A DNA stretch of 64,000 nt from positions 310,001 through 374,000 of the forward strand of contig NZ_JAPDIA010000002.1 of NCBI RefSeq assembly GCF_029525575.1, in the 5' to 3' direction. Made by a program: the position numbers and the translations under genes. The notes under the pieces were generated by a model. That model ran no database searches. It saw only the letters and a program-made list of their open reading frames with translations, and was not told where the DNA came from. This DNA is from Cohnella rhizosphaerae (GTDB taxonomy: Bacteria; Bacillota; Bacilli; Paenibacillales; Paenibacillaceae). Positions 47,377-57,242 of the stretch are shown here, piece by piece (positions within the stretch are counted from its first letter, which is position 1; every line of letters starts with the position of its first letter).

Positions 47377-49399
47377 TTAGGATAGGCTTGTCAGCAAATC
47401 GACTTCGTAGGCGCTCAGCTTGAGCTCGCCGTCGTACTGCACGCCGGACAGCGATCCCTTGCCCGGACGCGCAAGCGTCACCGTCCGGTCTTCGCCGGTC
47501 GTATTCACGTATAGCGTCGAGCCGTCTTCCAGCGTGCGCGCCGCGACGCCGGGCGGCGTGGCCGGTCCGGGCTCGATGCCGAGCGCAGGGTACAGCGACG
47601 CCAATAGCGGCCTCAGGATCGCGGTACTGGCGGGGACGGCGACATAGATCGCTTCGCCCTTGCCGTACCGGTTGCGCGTGATCGCGGGCGAGCGCTCCAG
47701 CGTGTTGACGAAGCTGGCCGCCGCGGTGGCCGTCCTCGTCTCGACGATCTCGTAGTAGTCGATCGGCGGCTCGTATCGCGACTCCCCGAAGGCGACGATC
47801 GGCCGCTCGCGCTCCAGGCGAAGCTCGGTTTTCTCCAGCCCGCCGGCGTTCTCGCTCGGCGTATGGCTTCGCGTGCGCACGAACGCGCCGACGCGGATGC
47901 CGAAGACGTCGCTGAGCGCGCCCGGCAGCGTCGTATCGAACACCTGATTGTGCGCATTGACTTTGGCCGAGTAGGCCGTCATGACGACCGTGCCGCCGCG
48001 TTCGACGAATGCGCGAATCGTCGCGGCAGATGCGTCGTCCATCACGGCATGTCCGGGAACGACGAGCAGCTTGTAATTCTGGCGCAGCTCGCGCAGATTC
48101 ACGATATTGCAGTCGAGGTTGGCGAGCTCGAGCGTCTCGTAAGCTTGGAGCACCTGGTCGGTATAATCCGACTTGTAGTAGCTCGGGTTGCCGGCCGCGA
48201 CCTTGAGACTTTCGAAGGAATAGGCGATCGCGACGTCGGGCGAGACGCTGCGGGGAAGACCGCGATCCTTCAGCAGGCCGAACTCCTCCGCGATCTGCTT
48301 GAATTCCCCGTACTTCCAGCCCGGCTCGCCGTCATGGTCGACCAGACCGAACAAGTACTGCTCCTCGCCGCCCAGCATGGAGCGCCAGGTCCAGGCGCAA
48401 ACGGCCTGGGCCCGGTGAAGTAGCGACAGGTACGCATACATGCGCATCGCTTTGCGCGGCGAGCCGTATCCGCCGAAGTCGCCGGTCTGGAATTCCAGAC
48501 ACCAGATCGGTCTGCCGAGCTCGCCGATGCGATGATCCATGAAGAAGCAGGCCGCAGTAAGCGCTCTCCTGTCTTCGGGATTGGTTCCCGGATAGAAGCC
48601 GATGCCGGGCAGATCGACGATGTCGCCGTATTGCTTCAAATAGTCGAAGCCGTAGCCGGGATTTTCGGACCAATGATTCGTCGTCTCCCTGGCGGACGGC
48701 GCGAGCCGTTTGACGAGGCGGCTCAGGCCTTGCATAAAGGCCAGCGTCTCGTCGGAATAAAACCGCCACATATCCAGCAGCCGTTCCGGAGCTCCCTTGA
48801 TCGGGCCCGAGACCGGGAGCGCGACATCGCGGAAGCTGCTCAGCTTGCGGGACCATCGCTGCGTCGCCCACGCGCGGTTGAGACGGTCGACGTTCTCGTA
48901 TTTGTCCGCCAGCCAGTTCTGGAAACGATCTCTTGCGGCGGTCGAAAAGGAAGGGGGAGCCCGAGCCGAATTCGTTGCACAAGCCGAACGCATAAAGGGC
49001 CGGATGTTCGCGATAACGAACGATGAGCGTCTCCGCGAACTTGTAGGCGTATTCCTGGAAGACCGGATGCCCGACGTCTTCCATATAGCGGGTCAGCGCT
49101 TCCATCCGATTGCCGCCGGCGTCCGTCAGATCGATCTCCGGATATTTTTTATGCAGCCAGGTCGGCGCCGGCCTCGTCGCGATGTCGAGCACGACCCGGA
49201 TGCCGGCCGCCGCGAACAGGTCCATCACCTCGTCGAACCATTCAAAGGTATATTTTCCCTCGGACGGTTCAAAGCTATCCCAGCACAGGTGGCCGAGCCG
49301 AACCATATTAAAAGAGGCCTGCTTCATCAGGTCGATATCGCGCTGCCACCGTTCCCGCGCCCAGTCGTGCGGGTGGTAATTCGTGCCTGCATACAACAA
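47377..49399 (-). CDS. GH42-like beta-galactosidase (one frameshift)
   Basis: First gene of the minus-strand operon. The start is the ATG at 49399 (MLYAGTNYHPHDW). Acid/base Glu143 in LCNEFGSG; nucleophile Glu302 in IWCLEFQTGDFG; then a trimerisation-like domain (LLVVPGHAVMDDASAATIR) and a C-terminal beta domain (DGSTLYVNTTGEDRTVTL). A surplus C in C5 near 48956 breaks the frame; corrected, SGSPSFSTAARDRFQNWLADKY, about 673 residues. Unlike the 27971 enzyme it has no zinc cysteine cluster, placing it in another branch. No signal peptide. Confidence 0.83.
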
Positions 49400-49617
49400 C
49401 CTTCTATCACCGCCATATAAAAATTTTGAAATATGAAAGTAATCATAATCTTAAATTATGTCGCACGAAATATAATATAAATCGCAATGATATAAAAAAA
49501 TGAAGGTCCGGGATAACGACCAATAAAGTGATATAAATCTCTCTTTTTTTGATATATATCCGCTTTGCGCCCCGGCGCTATACTACATCATGAATCATCA
49601 AAAGGGAGGCCGTTGCA
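49400..49617. promoter_or_regulatory. Divergent AT-rich intergenic region
   Basis: Very AT-rich, with several GATATAAAT-like words (near 49487, 49532, 49550), between the minus-strand galactosidase/fucosidase operon and the plus-strand importer. It must hold promoters for both; a TATACT at 49580 is a possible -10 box but without a convincing -35 partner. Confidence 0.4.
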
Positions 49618-51289
49618 TTGAAGAAGAACTTCAAGAAAAAGTCGTGGGCCGCGCTTGCCGTCGCCGTCGCGATGCTGTCAGCCGCAGGCTGCAACGCAAA
49701 ATCGAACACGGAGGCGAATTCGCCTTCGGGCGAACCTTCGCAGACCGCGGGAGCAAGCACGCAGAGTCCGCCGCAAGACGTTACGATCTCGCTCGGCCGC
49801 GTGGTCGGCTCCGACAACAAATTTAAAAACGGCGAGACGATCGAGGATAATGTGCACACCCGATGGGCCAAAGAAAAGTTCGGCATCGACTTCAAGGTGG
49901 ACTGGTCGGTCGGCACGGGCGAAGCCTATACGACAAAGCTGCGCCTGCTGCTGAATTCGAACGGCAAGCTGCCGGACGTATTCACGCTGAACGATCCGAC
50001 GCTGGAAAATCAGGTCGTCGATTCCGGCAAGGTCATGGATATTACGGAAGCGTTCGATCAATACGCTTCGCCGAGACTCAAGGAGCTGTACGCCCAATAT
50101 CCCGAGATCTGGAATACCGTCTCCTATGACGGCAAGCATTACGGACTTCCTACCTTTAATGCCAACAGCTCGTTCAGCGTGCTGTGGATCCGTCAGGACT
50201 GGCTGGACAAGCTGGGCTTGCAGGCGCCCAAGACGATCGAGGACATGGACAAGGTCATGGACGCGTTCGTCAACCAGGATCCCGACGGCAACGGCAAGAA
50301 GGATACGATCGGCTTGTCGCTGTCGCTGAAAAAAGGCGTCAGCGCGGTAAAGGATACGTTTATGGTATCCAGCGACTTCCTGTTCGGACATACCGCCGTG
50401 CCGACGTATTGGACCGAAGGCGCGGACGGCAAGCTGCAGTACGGATCGATTCAGCCGAGCGTCAAGCAGGGACTGGTCAAGCTCAGCGATTGGATGAAAA
50501 AAGGATACCTGGACAAGGACGCGGGCGCGATGGACGAGTCCAAAGCGGCGGAAAGCTTCGTGCAGGGCAAGTCGGGCATGGTCTTCGGACCGACCTGGAT
50601 GGCGACCTGGCCGTTTAACGCGGATATGAAGTTCGACTATAAAGCGGTGCCGATCCCGGCGGGCATCGACGGGCAGATGGGCTTCGGCAGCGAGCCGCAA
50701 TCGTCCGTGCGTTTCTACTTCAACAAGGACTTCAAGCATATGGACGCTTTGTTCAAATATCTCGACGCGATCATGGGGCCGGGCTTCTACGATCCGTCGT
50801 CGGAATTCGCCAACGGCTGGGCGGAAGGCTACGACTACGTGATGATCGACGGCAAGCCGGTCTACGATTCGGATAAAATTCCGGGCGGCTTCGTCGACGT
50901 CAAGAAGTATACGATATACGGCAACGATATTCAGACGCCGAAAAAGGAACTCGAAGTGATGGCCAAGCTCGGCCGCGGCGAAACGCCGGAAACGCCTTAC
51001 GAGAAGTACTTCGCGGCAAGGCCGAAGAAGTGGGCGGAGGCCGCTGCGGTACTCGAGCCCTATCTGAACCAAGCCGCCGTTTACGATCAGTTTACGGGAC
51101 CGCCGACGCCGACGATGGCCGAAAAGGGCGAGCTGCTGCGAAAAATGGAAAACGAAACCTTTTTTGAAAATCATTTACGGGCAGGATTCCCCGGATGCGT
51201 TCGACAGCTTCGTGAGCAAGTGGAATTCGTCGGGCGGCGAACAGATCACCAAAGAAGTGAACGAATGGTACGATTCGGTTAAAAAATAA
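49618..51289 (+). CDS. Sugar-binding lipoprotein (frameshift near the end)
   Basis: TTG start at 49618 after AAAGGGAGG. Signal peptide and lipobox AVAMLSAAGC. Mature protein: DVTISLGRVVGSDNKFKNG, HTRWAKEKFGIDFKVDWSVG, DQDPDGNG-type loop (NQDPDGNGKKDTIGL), FVQGKSGMVFGPTWMATWP. A surplus T in T6 near 51160 breaks the frame; corrected, NETFLKIIYGQDSP runs to NEWYDSVKK at the TAA at 51287, about 557 residues. Divergent to the galactosidase/fucosidase operon, so its ligand may be a galactosyl/fucosyl glycan (inference). Similar in type to the truncated protein at 62350. Confidence 0.85.
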
Positions 51290-51305
51290 CAGGCTTTTCC
51301 GGTGG

Positions 51306-51339
51306 CAGGCCTTGCGGTGCAATCGACGCGTGAGGCCTG
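51306..51339 (+). promoter_or_regulatory. Intercistronic stem-loop after the lipoprotein gene
   Basis: CAGGCCTtgCG pairs with CGtgAGGCCTG, without a T run. Same position relative to the permease genes as at 20206 and 39845. Confidence 0.55.
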
Positions 51340-51372
51340 TCGCCGTTGGCCCAGAAAAAGAGGCGATACAGG

Positions 51373-52284
51373 ATGCGTGAAGGGAGAAAAAGCAGCGTGA
51401 GGCTGGCACGCCAGCTGCCGCTTCATCTGCTCATACTGCCGTCGATCGTTTGTTTGCTCGTATTCAACTACGCGCCGATGACGGGACTGCTGATGGCCTT
51501 CAAGGACTACAAGGCGCGGCTTGGTTTTTGGGATTCGCCGTGGGTCGGCATGAAGCATCTTCATTATATGTTTACCTATCCGGACAGCACCCAGGTCATT
51601 TGGAACACGTTTTTGATCGCATCGCTCAAGATCGCGGCCAACACCGTGGTCCCGATTTTGTTTGCGCTTCTGCTGAACGAAGTGCGCACGCTTTTCTTTA
51701 AACGGTCCGTACAGACGCTCGTCTATCTCCCGCATTTTCTTTCATGGGTCATTTTGGGCGGCATTTTGACGGACATTCTCGGCAATAAAGGGATCGTCAA
51801 TCAACTGCTGTCCGGCATCGGGCTCGATCCGGTCTTTTTCCTCGGCGACGGCGACTGGTTCCGGTTCACGGTCGTCGTCAGCGACGTATGGAAGGAATTC
51901 GGCTTCTCTACGATCATCTATCTGGCTGCGCTGACCGGCATCAACATGTCGCTCTACGAGGCCGCCGAGATCGACGGGGCCACACGGCTGAAGCAAACGC
52001 TGCATGTTACGCTGCCCGCGCTCGTACCGGTCATTCTGGTCGTCGGGACGCTGTCGCTCGGCAATATTTTGAACGCGGGCTTCGATCAAATATTTAATCT
52101 GTACAATCCGCTCGTGTATCGAGAAGGCGATATCATCGACACGTTCGTATACCGCGTCGGACTGATGAACGGCTCTTTCAGCTTTGCGACAGCCGTCGGC
52201 TTGTTCAAATCGGCAGTCAGTTTCGTGCTGATCGTGGCGGCATACAGACTGGCGTACCGGTTTGGCAATTATCGGATCTTTTAA
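51373..52284 (+). CDS. Sugar ABC permease, LplB type
   Basis: First membrane subunit, about 303 residues, intact. ATG 51373 (AAGAGG upstream); a GTG at 51397 with GAAGGGAG is an alternative. Span 1 LPLHLLILPSIVCLLVFNY; EAA loop YEAAEIDGATRLKQTLHVTL; LGNILNAGFDQIFNLYNPLV is the typical signature of this group. The partner permease starts 17 bases downstream. Confidence 0.88.
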   Translation: MREGRKSSVRLARQLPLHLLILPSIVCLLVFNYAPMTGLLMAFKDYKARLGFWDSPWVGMKHLHYMFTYPDSTQVIWNTFLIASLKIAANTVVPILFALLLNEVRTLFFKRSVQTLVYLPHFLSWVILGGILTDILGNKGIVNQLLSGIGLDPVFFLGDGDWFRFTVVVSDVWKEFGFSTIIYLAALTGINMSLYEAAEIDGATRLKQTLHVTLPALVPVILVVGTLSLGNILNAGFDQIFNLYNPLVYREGDIIDTFVYRVGLMNGSFSFATAVGLFKSAVSFVLIVAAYRLAYRFGNYRIF

Positions 52285-52301
52285 GAAAGGCGGCTGATGA
52301 T

Positions 52302-53173
52302 ATGTATCGCAATACGATAGGTTATCGCTGGTTCTCCGGCTTCAATACGGTACTTCTGGCCGCGATCGCGGTACTTTGCATCCTTCCGCTCATTCACGTG
52401 GCAGCGGTATCCTTCAGCTCCAGCTCGGCCGCGATGGCCAACCAGGTTTATTTCTGGCCGGTCGGCTTCTCTGCGGAGGCTTATGCGAGAACGCTCGCCA
52501 ATCCGCTGTTTTTGCGCTCGCTCCTGCTGTCGACGGAGCGGACGGTCGCCGGCACGGTGCTGTCCATGGTCCTGACGGTGTCGGCGGCGTTCGTGCTGTC
52601 GCGCCCGTTTGCCGGCAGAGCGTTCTATTCCTGGTTTTTTTGTGTTCACGATGCTGTTCAACGGCGGCCTGATCCCGACCTATCTGGTCGTGACGAAGCT
52701 TGAGTTGACGAATACGCTGTGGGCGCTCATTCTCCCTTCGGCCGTCAACGTGTACAACACGATATTAATGAAGCAATTTTTCAGAGCCATTCCCAAGGAG
52801 CTCGAGGAGGCGGCCTATATCGACGGCGCAGGCTATATGCGCTCGCTGACGAAGATCTATCTGCCGCTGTCGCTGCCTTCGCTGGCTACGCTGTCGCTGT
52901 TCGCGATGGTGTGGCACTGGAATTCCTGGTTCGACGGCTTGATCTACATGACCGACTACCGGCAATATCCGCTGGCGACGTTTCTCCAGACGATTATTCA
53001 GAGCGGAGACATGCGCAATACGAATATCGATCCGTCCCAACTGCAGATTCTATCCGAGAGAACCGTTCGGTCCTCGCAGATTCTCATCGGGGCGCTCCCG
53101 ATCTTGCTTGTGTATCCCTTTTTTGCAGCGGTTTTTCGTGCACGGGTTGACGATGGGCGCCGTTAAAGAATAA
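52302..53173 (+). CDS. Sugar ABC permease, YtcP type (two frameshifts)
   Basis: Second membrane subunit, ATG 52302 after AAGAAAGG. Span 1 FNTVLLAAIAVLCILPLIHV; EAA loop LEEAAYIDGAGYMRSLTKIY. A surplus T in T7 near 52638 (restoring FFVFTMLFNGGLIPTYLVV) and another in T6 near 53118 (restoring PFLQRFFVHGLTMGAVKE) break it. The corrected stop is TAA at 53171; about 290 residues. The sensor kinase follows about 30 bases later. Confidence 0.82.
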
Positions 53174-53203
53174 AATGGGCGAAAAATGCGGGAGCCGAAG
53201 CGA

Positions 53204-54946
53204 ATGAGCCACAAAGAACGCAGTCTCTTCTCCAAGCTGGTCGGCTCTCTGATTTTTTTGCTGCTGCCCGTCCTGATCCTCTCGGTTTATTCCCACAGCA
53301 TTAACGAGAAGGTCATTACCCGGCAGATCAAGCAGTCGAGCATCGGACAGCTGTCGACGCTCGCCGCGCAGATGGACAACATCTTTATGCAGCTCGAGAC
53401 GTTCTCCCGCGTCTTGCTCCGGGACCCGAACGTCATCGAATTCCAGGATATGTCGCTGCTGAACTACAGCGATTACGAGCAAATCAGCCGCAAGAAAATC
53501 ATTCAGGACAAGCTGTACCTGCAGGTCGCTTCGACGGACTGGACGCAGGAGGTCACGGTATATTCGCCCCGGACGGGGCAGACGATCTCGACCGCCCGCG
53601 GCAAAACGTACGATCCCGTGCGTCTGGAGAAGCTCTCAGAAGGCAGCTGGAATTTTCCTTCGGCAGACGACGGCGCAGGGAACGCGCCGCAGCTATCGCT
53701 CGTCACGGTCGAGCCTTACGAAGCGGAAGCGGACATGCCCAAAGCCAATTCGATCGTCGAGATCAGCTTCGACCGGAACAATATCGTGCGCATGCTCAAT
53801 ACGTTCGAGGCGCAGGGAAGCGGCGACGTGCTGTTCTACAAACCGAATGCCGCCTCGCTGGCGTCGAGCGCTTGCCCGCCGGAGCTGCTCGCGGAAGCGA
53901 TATCCGCGCTCGGGACGGCGCGTTTGTCTCCGCAGGGCGACATCACGCTCGCAGCGGGCGGGATTTCTTATTTGCTGACGTATTCCGAGGTGGCGTCCTT
54001 GCAGGGCTACGTGGTCAATATCGTTCCGTTGTCCGACATTTTGACGCCGCTGCGAACGACGAACCGTTTTTCCTATCTCGTATACGCCTTGCTGCTCATC
54101 GTCGGCATCGCCGTGGCCTGGGTACTGTATCGCAACGTTCAGGTGCCGCTGCGGGAGCTCGTCAAAGGCGTGCAGAAGATCAAGATGGGACAGTATAAGT
54201 CCCGAATTCCGCTGAAGGTCAACAATGAATTCCGGCTCATCATCTCCCGGTTCAACGAGATGGCGGACGAGATTCAGCGGCTCATCGAAAACGTGCTGGA
54301 GCAGAAGCTTCATGCGCGCGAGGCCGAGCTCAAACAGCTGCAGTCGCAAATTAATCCCCACTTTTTGTACAACAGCTTGTCGTATATCATCAGCATGACC
54401 AAGCTGGAGCGCAAAGACGCCGTGCTGGAAATGGCTTATCATCTGTCCGATTATTACCGCTATTCGACGCGGGTGCAGAATCAGCAGGTCAAGCTCGGCG
54501 AGGAGCTTAAAAATGCGGCCGACTACCTGAGCATTCACCGACTGCGGATGAATCGCATCCGCTACGAGATCCATGTCGATAAGGACATGCTTGAGCTTAA
54601 AGTTCCCAGGCTCATCCTGCAGCCGATCGTGGAGAACGCCCTGATTCACGGCATCGAAGCGCTGGAAGACATCGGCACGATCACATTGACGGGCCGGCGG
54701 GCCGACGGCGCCTGCTCGCTGTCCGTGGAAGACAACGGCGGCAAGATGACGGCCGAATCGCTCAATCGCTTGAACCTGCTGCTCGCAAGTCCGCTCGACG
54801 AGCGGTCGGAGAGCTGCGGACTCGTCAACGTGCATCGGCGTCTTCGGCTTCGGTATGGCGCCGAATCCGGCTTGCGTCTGTCCATCAACGCCGAATCCGG
54901 CCTGAGGGCGGAGTTGTATTGGAGAGAGGAGGAGGAGCCGCATTGA
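53204..54946 (+). CDS. YesM-type sensor histidine kinase
   Basis: 580 residues, intact. ATG 53204 preferred (GGGAG nine bases upstream); ATG 53186 is possible. Order: span 1 (LVGSLIFLLLPVLILSVYS), extracellular region of ~250 residues, span 2 (FSYLVYALLLIVGIAVAWVL), HAMP, His_kinase box with His386 in INPHFLYNSL, N box VENALIHGIE, VEDNGG motif, and a final GLVNVHRRLRLRYG. The stop overlaps the TTG start of its response regulator by four bases. It likely controls the importer at 49618. Confidence 0.9.
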   Translation: MSHKERSLFSKLVGSLIFLLLPVLILSVYSHSINEKVITRQIKQSSIGQLSTLAAQMDNIFMQLETFSRVLLRDPNVIEFQDMSLLNYSDYEQISRKKIIQDKLYLQVASTDWTQEVTVYSPRTGQTISTARGKTYDPVRLEKLSEGSWNFPSADDGAGNAPQLSLVTVEPYEAEADMPKANSIVEISFDRNNIVRMLNTFEAQGSGDVLFYKPNAASLASSACPPELLAEAISALGTARLSPQGDITLAAGGISYLLTYSEVASLQGYVVNIVPLSDILTPLRTTNRFSYLVYALLLIVGIAVAWVLYRNVQVPLRELVKGVQKIKMGQYKSRIPLKVNNEFRLIISRFNEMADEIQRLIENVLEQKLHAREAELKQLQSQINPHFLYNSLSYIISMTKLERKDAVLEMAYHLSDYYRYSTRVQNQQVKLGEELKNAADYLSIHRLRMNRIRYEIHVDKDMLELKVPRLILQPIVENALIHGIEALEDIGTITLTGRRADGACSLSVEDNGGKMTAESLNRLNLLLASPLDERSESCGLVNVHRRLRLRYGAESGLRLSINAESGLRAELYWREEEEPH

Positions 54947-56521
54947 AGCTGTTGATCGTGGACGACGAAGAGCATCTCGTCGAGAGCATGACCGAGAGCC
55001 TGCCCTGGTCCGAAGTCGGCATCACGAATCTTAGCGCCGCCTATTCCGGCAAGCAGGCGCTTCGCGTCATGGAACAGGACCCCGCGGATCTCGTCATTAC
55101 CGACGTTCGCATGCCCGGCATGAGCGGCATCGAACTGATCGGCGCGATCAAGAGCCGATGGCCGCGCACGGTCTGCATGCTGCTGACCGGTCACGCCGAG
55201 TTCGAATACGCGCAGGAAGGGCTGAAGCACAAGGTATCCCACTACTTGCTCAAGCCCGTCAAGGACGAGGAGCTGCTGGCCAACGTCAGGGAGGCGATCG
55301 AGGGACTGCTCGCCGAACAGGAGCAGATGCGCGCCCTCGTGCAGTCGCAGGCGATGGTTCATCGCAACCGCCCCGTCCTTCGCGCCAATTTGTTGAACAA
55401 TCTGATCCAAGGCCGTCCGTGGCACGATCGCAAGCTGGCGGAGGAGCTGGCGCTTTATGACATACCGGTTCGCGTCGGCGACGAGACGACTTTGATCCTC
55501 GTACGGATTGAAGACAGGGAGCAGCGTTACGGCCTATCGGATATGCCGGTGATGGGCTTTGCCGTCGCCAATATCGTGGAAGAACTGCTGGGAGACGGCT
55601 ACGGCAGCTGGAGCTGCGAAGATCTGTACGGGCACCTGCTGTTCGTCGTCCGACATAGCCCGGAACAGGAGCAGTCGGAGCCGCTTGAGCGGCTCGCGGA
55701 CGAGGCGAGACGAATCGTCAGCCGGCTGCTGCGTTTAACCGTATCCATCGTCGTGTCTTCCGCAGACGCTTTTCCCGACAGTCTGGTGGAGCTGTACCAG
55801 CGCTGCGTCGCTACGATCCGCTCGCAGATCGGCTCCGACAGCGACGTCGTCGTTCGGCTGAACGAGGACCATGCGAAGGCGGCCCCCCATATCGTCGCTT
55901 CCTTATATACGCCGCCCTTGTTCGCGCACCTGCTCGAGGCAGGCAACTGGCCGGCCGCCCGGGAGAAGCTCGAAAATATATTCCGCGAGTGGAGAACCAA
56001 ATACAGCGGCTCGGGCGAGCATCTGTCCGAGATCGAGTATGCGCTCAAGGCGGCATTCTCCTATTTCGTCCACAAAAACGGAAGGCTGCTGGCGGACTAT
56101 CGACTGAATCTCGCGACGGATTTCAAAGGAATCGGCGAGCTCTCCTATTGGGCGTTCGGCATGCTCGACAAGCTGCAGGAAGAGATGAATGCGGAGATGT
56201 CCGAATCCCGGCATTCGCTGGTCCATCAGATTCAGCGTTTTCTTCAGACGCATTTGTCGGAGGACGTGTCGCTGCAGGCGATCGCCGATCATGTGTACAT
56301 GCACCCGACGCACGTGTCCAAAGTGTTCAAAAAAAGAGACAGGCGAAAATATATCCGAATACGTGCTCCGGCTGCGAATGGACAAAGCCGTCTTTTTGCT
56401 GAAGGACAGCAAATACAAAATTTACGAAGTGGCGGGTCTTCTGGGCTACAAAAATCCGACGTATTTTATCAAAGTGTTCAAGGACCGCTTCGGGGTAACG
56501 CCCCAGGAGTTCAGGGAGTAA
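54943..56521 (+). CDS. YesN-type response regulator with AraC output (one frameshift)
   Basis: TTG start at 54943 after GAGGAGGAGG, overlapping the kinase stop. Receiver: LLIVDDEEHL, phospho-acceptor Asp54 in VITDVRMPG, LLTGHAEFEYA, KPVKDEELL. C-terminal AraC domain: VSLQAIADHVYMHPTHVSKV, then IYEVAGLLGYKNPTYFIKVF. A surplus A in A7 near 56335 breaks the frame between the two helices; corrected, FKKETGENISEYVLRLRMDK, about 525 residues, ending PQEFRE. Confidence 0.87.
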
Positions 56522-56625
56522 TGCAGCCCGGGTAGACGGTGCCGGACTCAGACGACGCTATTTCGTAAAAAGCGGTCCCCTGGCGAGCGTTTCGGACTGG
56601 GCGGACGTTACTGAAGCTCTGCATT

Positions 56626-57163
56626 CTCGCGAAACGGTCTAAATGGTGCCGTAGCTAGAGGCAAAAAGTTACTCTACAGGCTCGCGAAACGGTCTAAATG
56701 ATGCTGTAAAGGCAAAAAGTTACTCTACAGGCTCGCGAAACGGTCTAAATGATGCTGTAAAGGCAAAAAGTTACTCTACAGGCTCGCGACACGGTCTAAA
56801 TGGTGCCGTAGAGGCAAAAAGTTACTCTACAGGCTCGCGAAACGGTCTAAATGATGCTGTAAAGGCAAAAAGTTACTCTACAGGCTCGCGACACGGTCTG
56901 CATGGTGCCGTAGAGGCAAAAAGTTACTCTACAGGCTCGCGAAACGGTCTAAATGATGCTATAAAGGCAAAAAGTTACTCTACAGGCTCGCGAAACGGTC
57001 TAAATGGTGCCGTAGAGGCAAAAAGTTACTCTACAGGCTCGCGATACGGTCTAAATGATGCTGTAAAGGCAAAAAGTTACTCTACAAGCTCGCGACACGG
57101 TCTGCATGGTGCCGTAGAGGCAAAAAGTTACTCTACAGGCTCGCGACACGGTCCGCAGGGTGT
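56626..57163. repeat. 51-bp tandem repeat array, about 10.5 units
   Basis: CTCGCG recurs at 56626, 56681, 56732, 56783, 56834, 56885, 56936, 56987, 57038, 57089 and 57140: one 55-base step, then exactly 51. Two unit types occur interspersed, AAATGATGCTGTAAAGGC and ATGGTGCCGTAGAGGC, both followed by AAAAAGTTACTCTACAG. In the second, GTAGAG and CTCTAC form a hairpin. No gene lies in 56522-57242. Confidence 0.92.
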
Positions 57164-57242
57164 GGAAGGGGCTAACCTCGTTGCGCGCGAATGCGCTCCA
57201 AAATGCCGCAGGCGCTTTTTTTTGAAGTCTGCGAAATCACTT

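Noticed and set aside
56626..57163. CRISPR array
   Set aside because: The units are contiguous, with no unique spacers, and no cas gene lies nearby.
57181..57240. Terminator before the SGNH gene end
   Set aside because: GCGC arms with T8 are present on the plus strand, but the stem is only four or five pairs and no plus-strand gene ends there.
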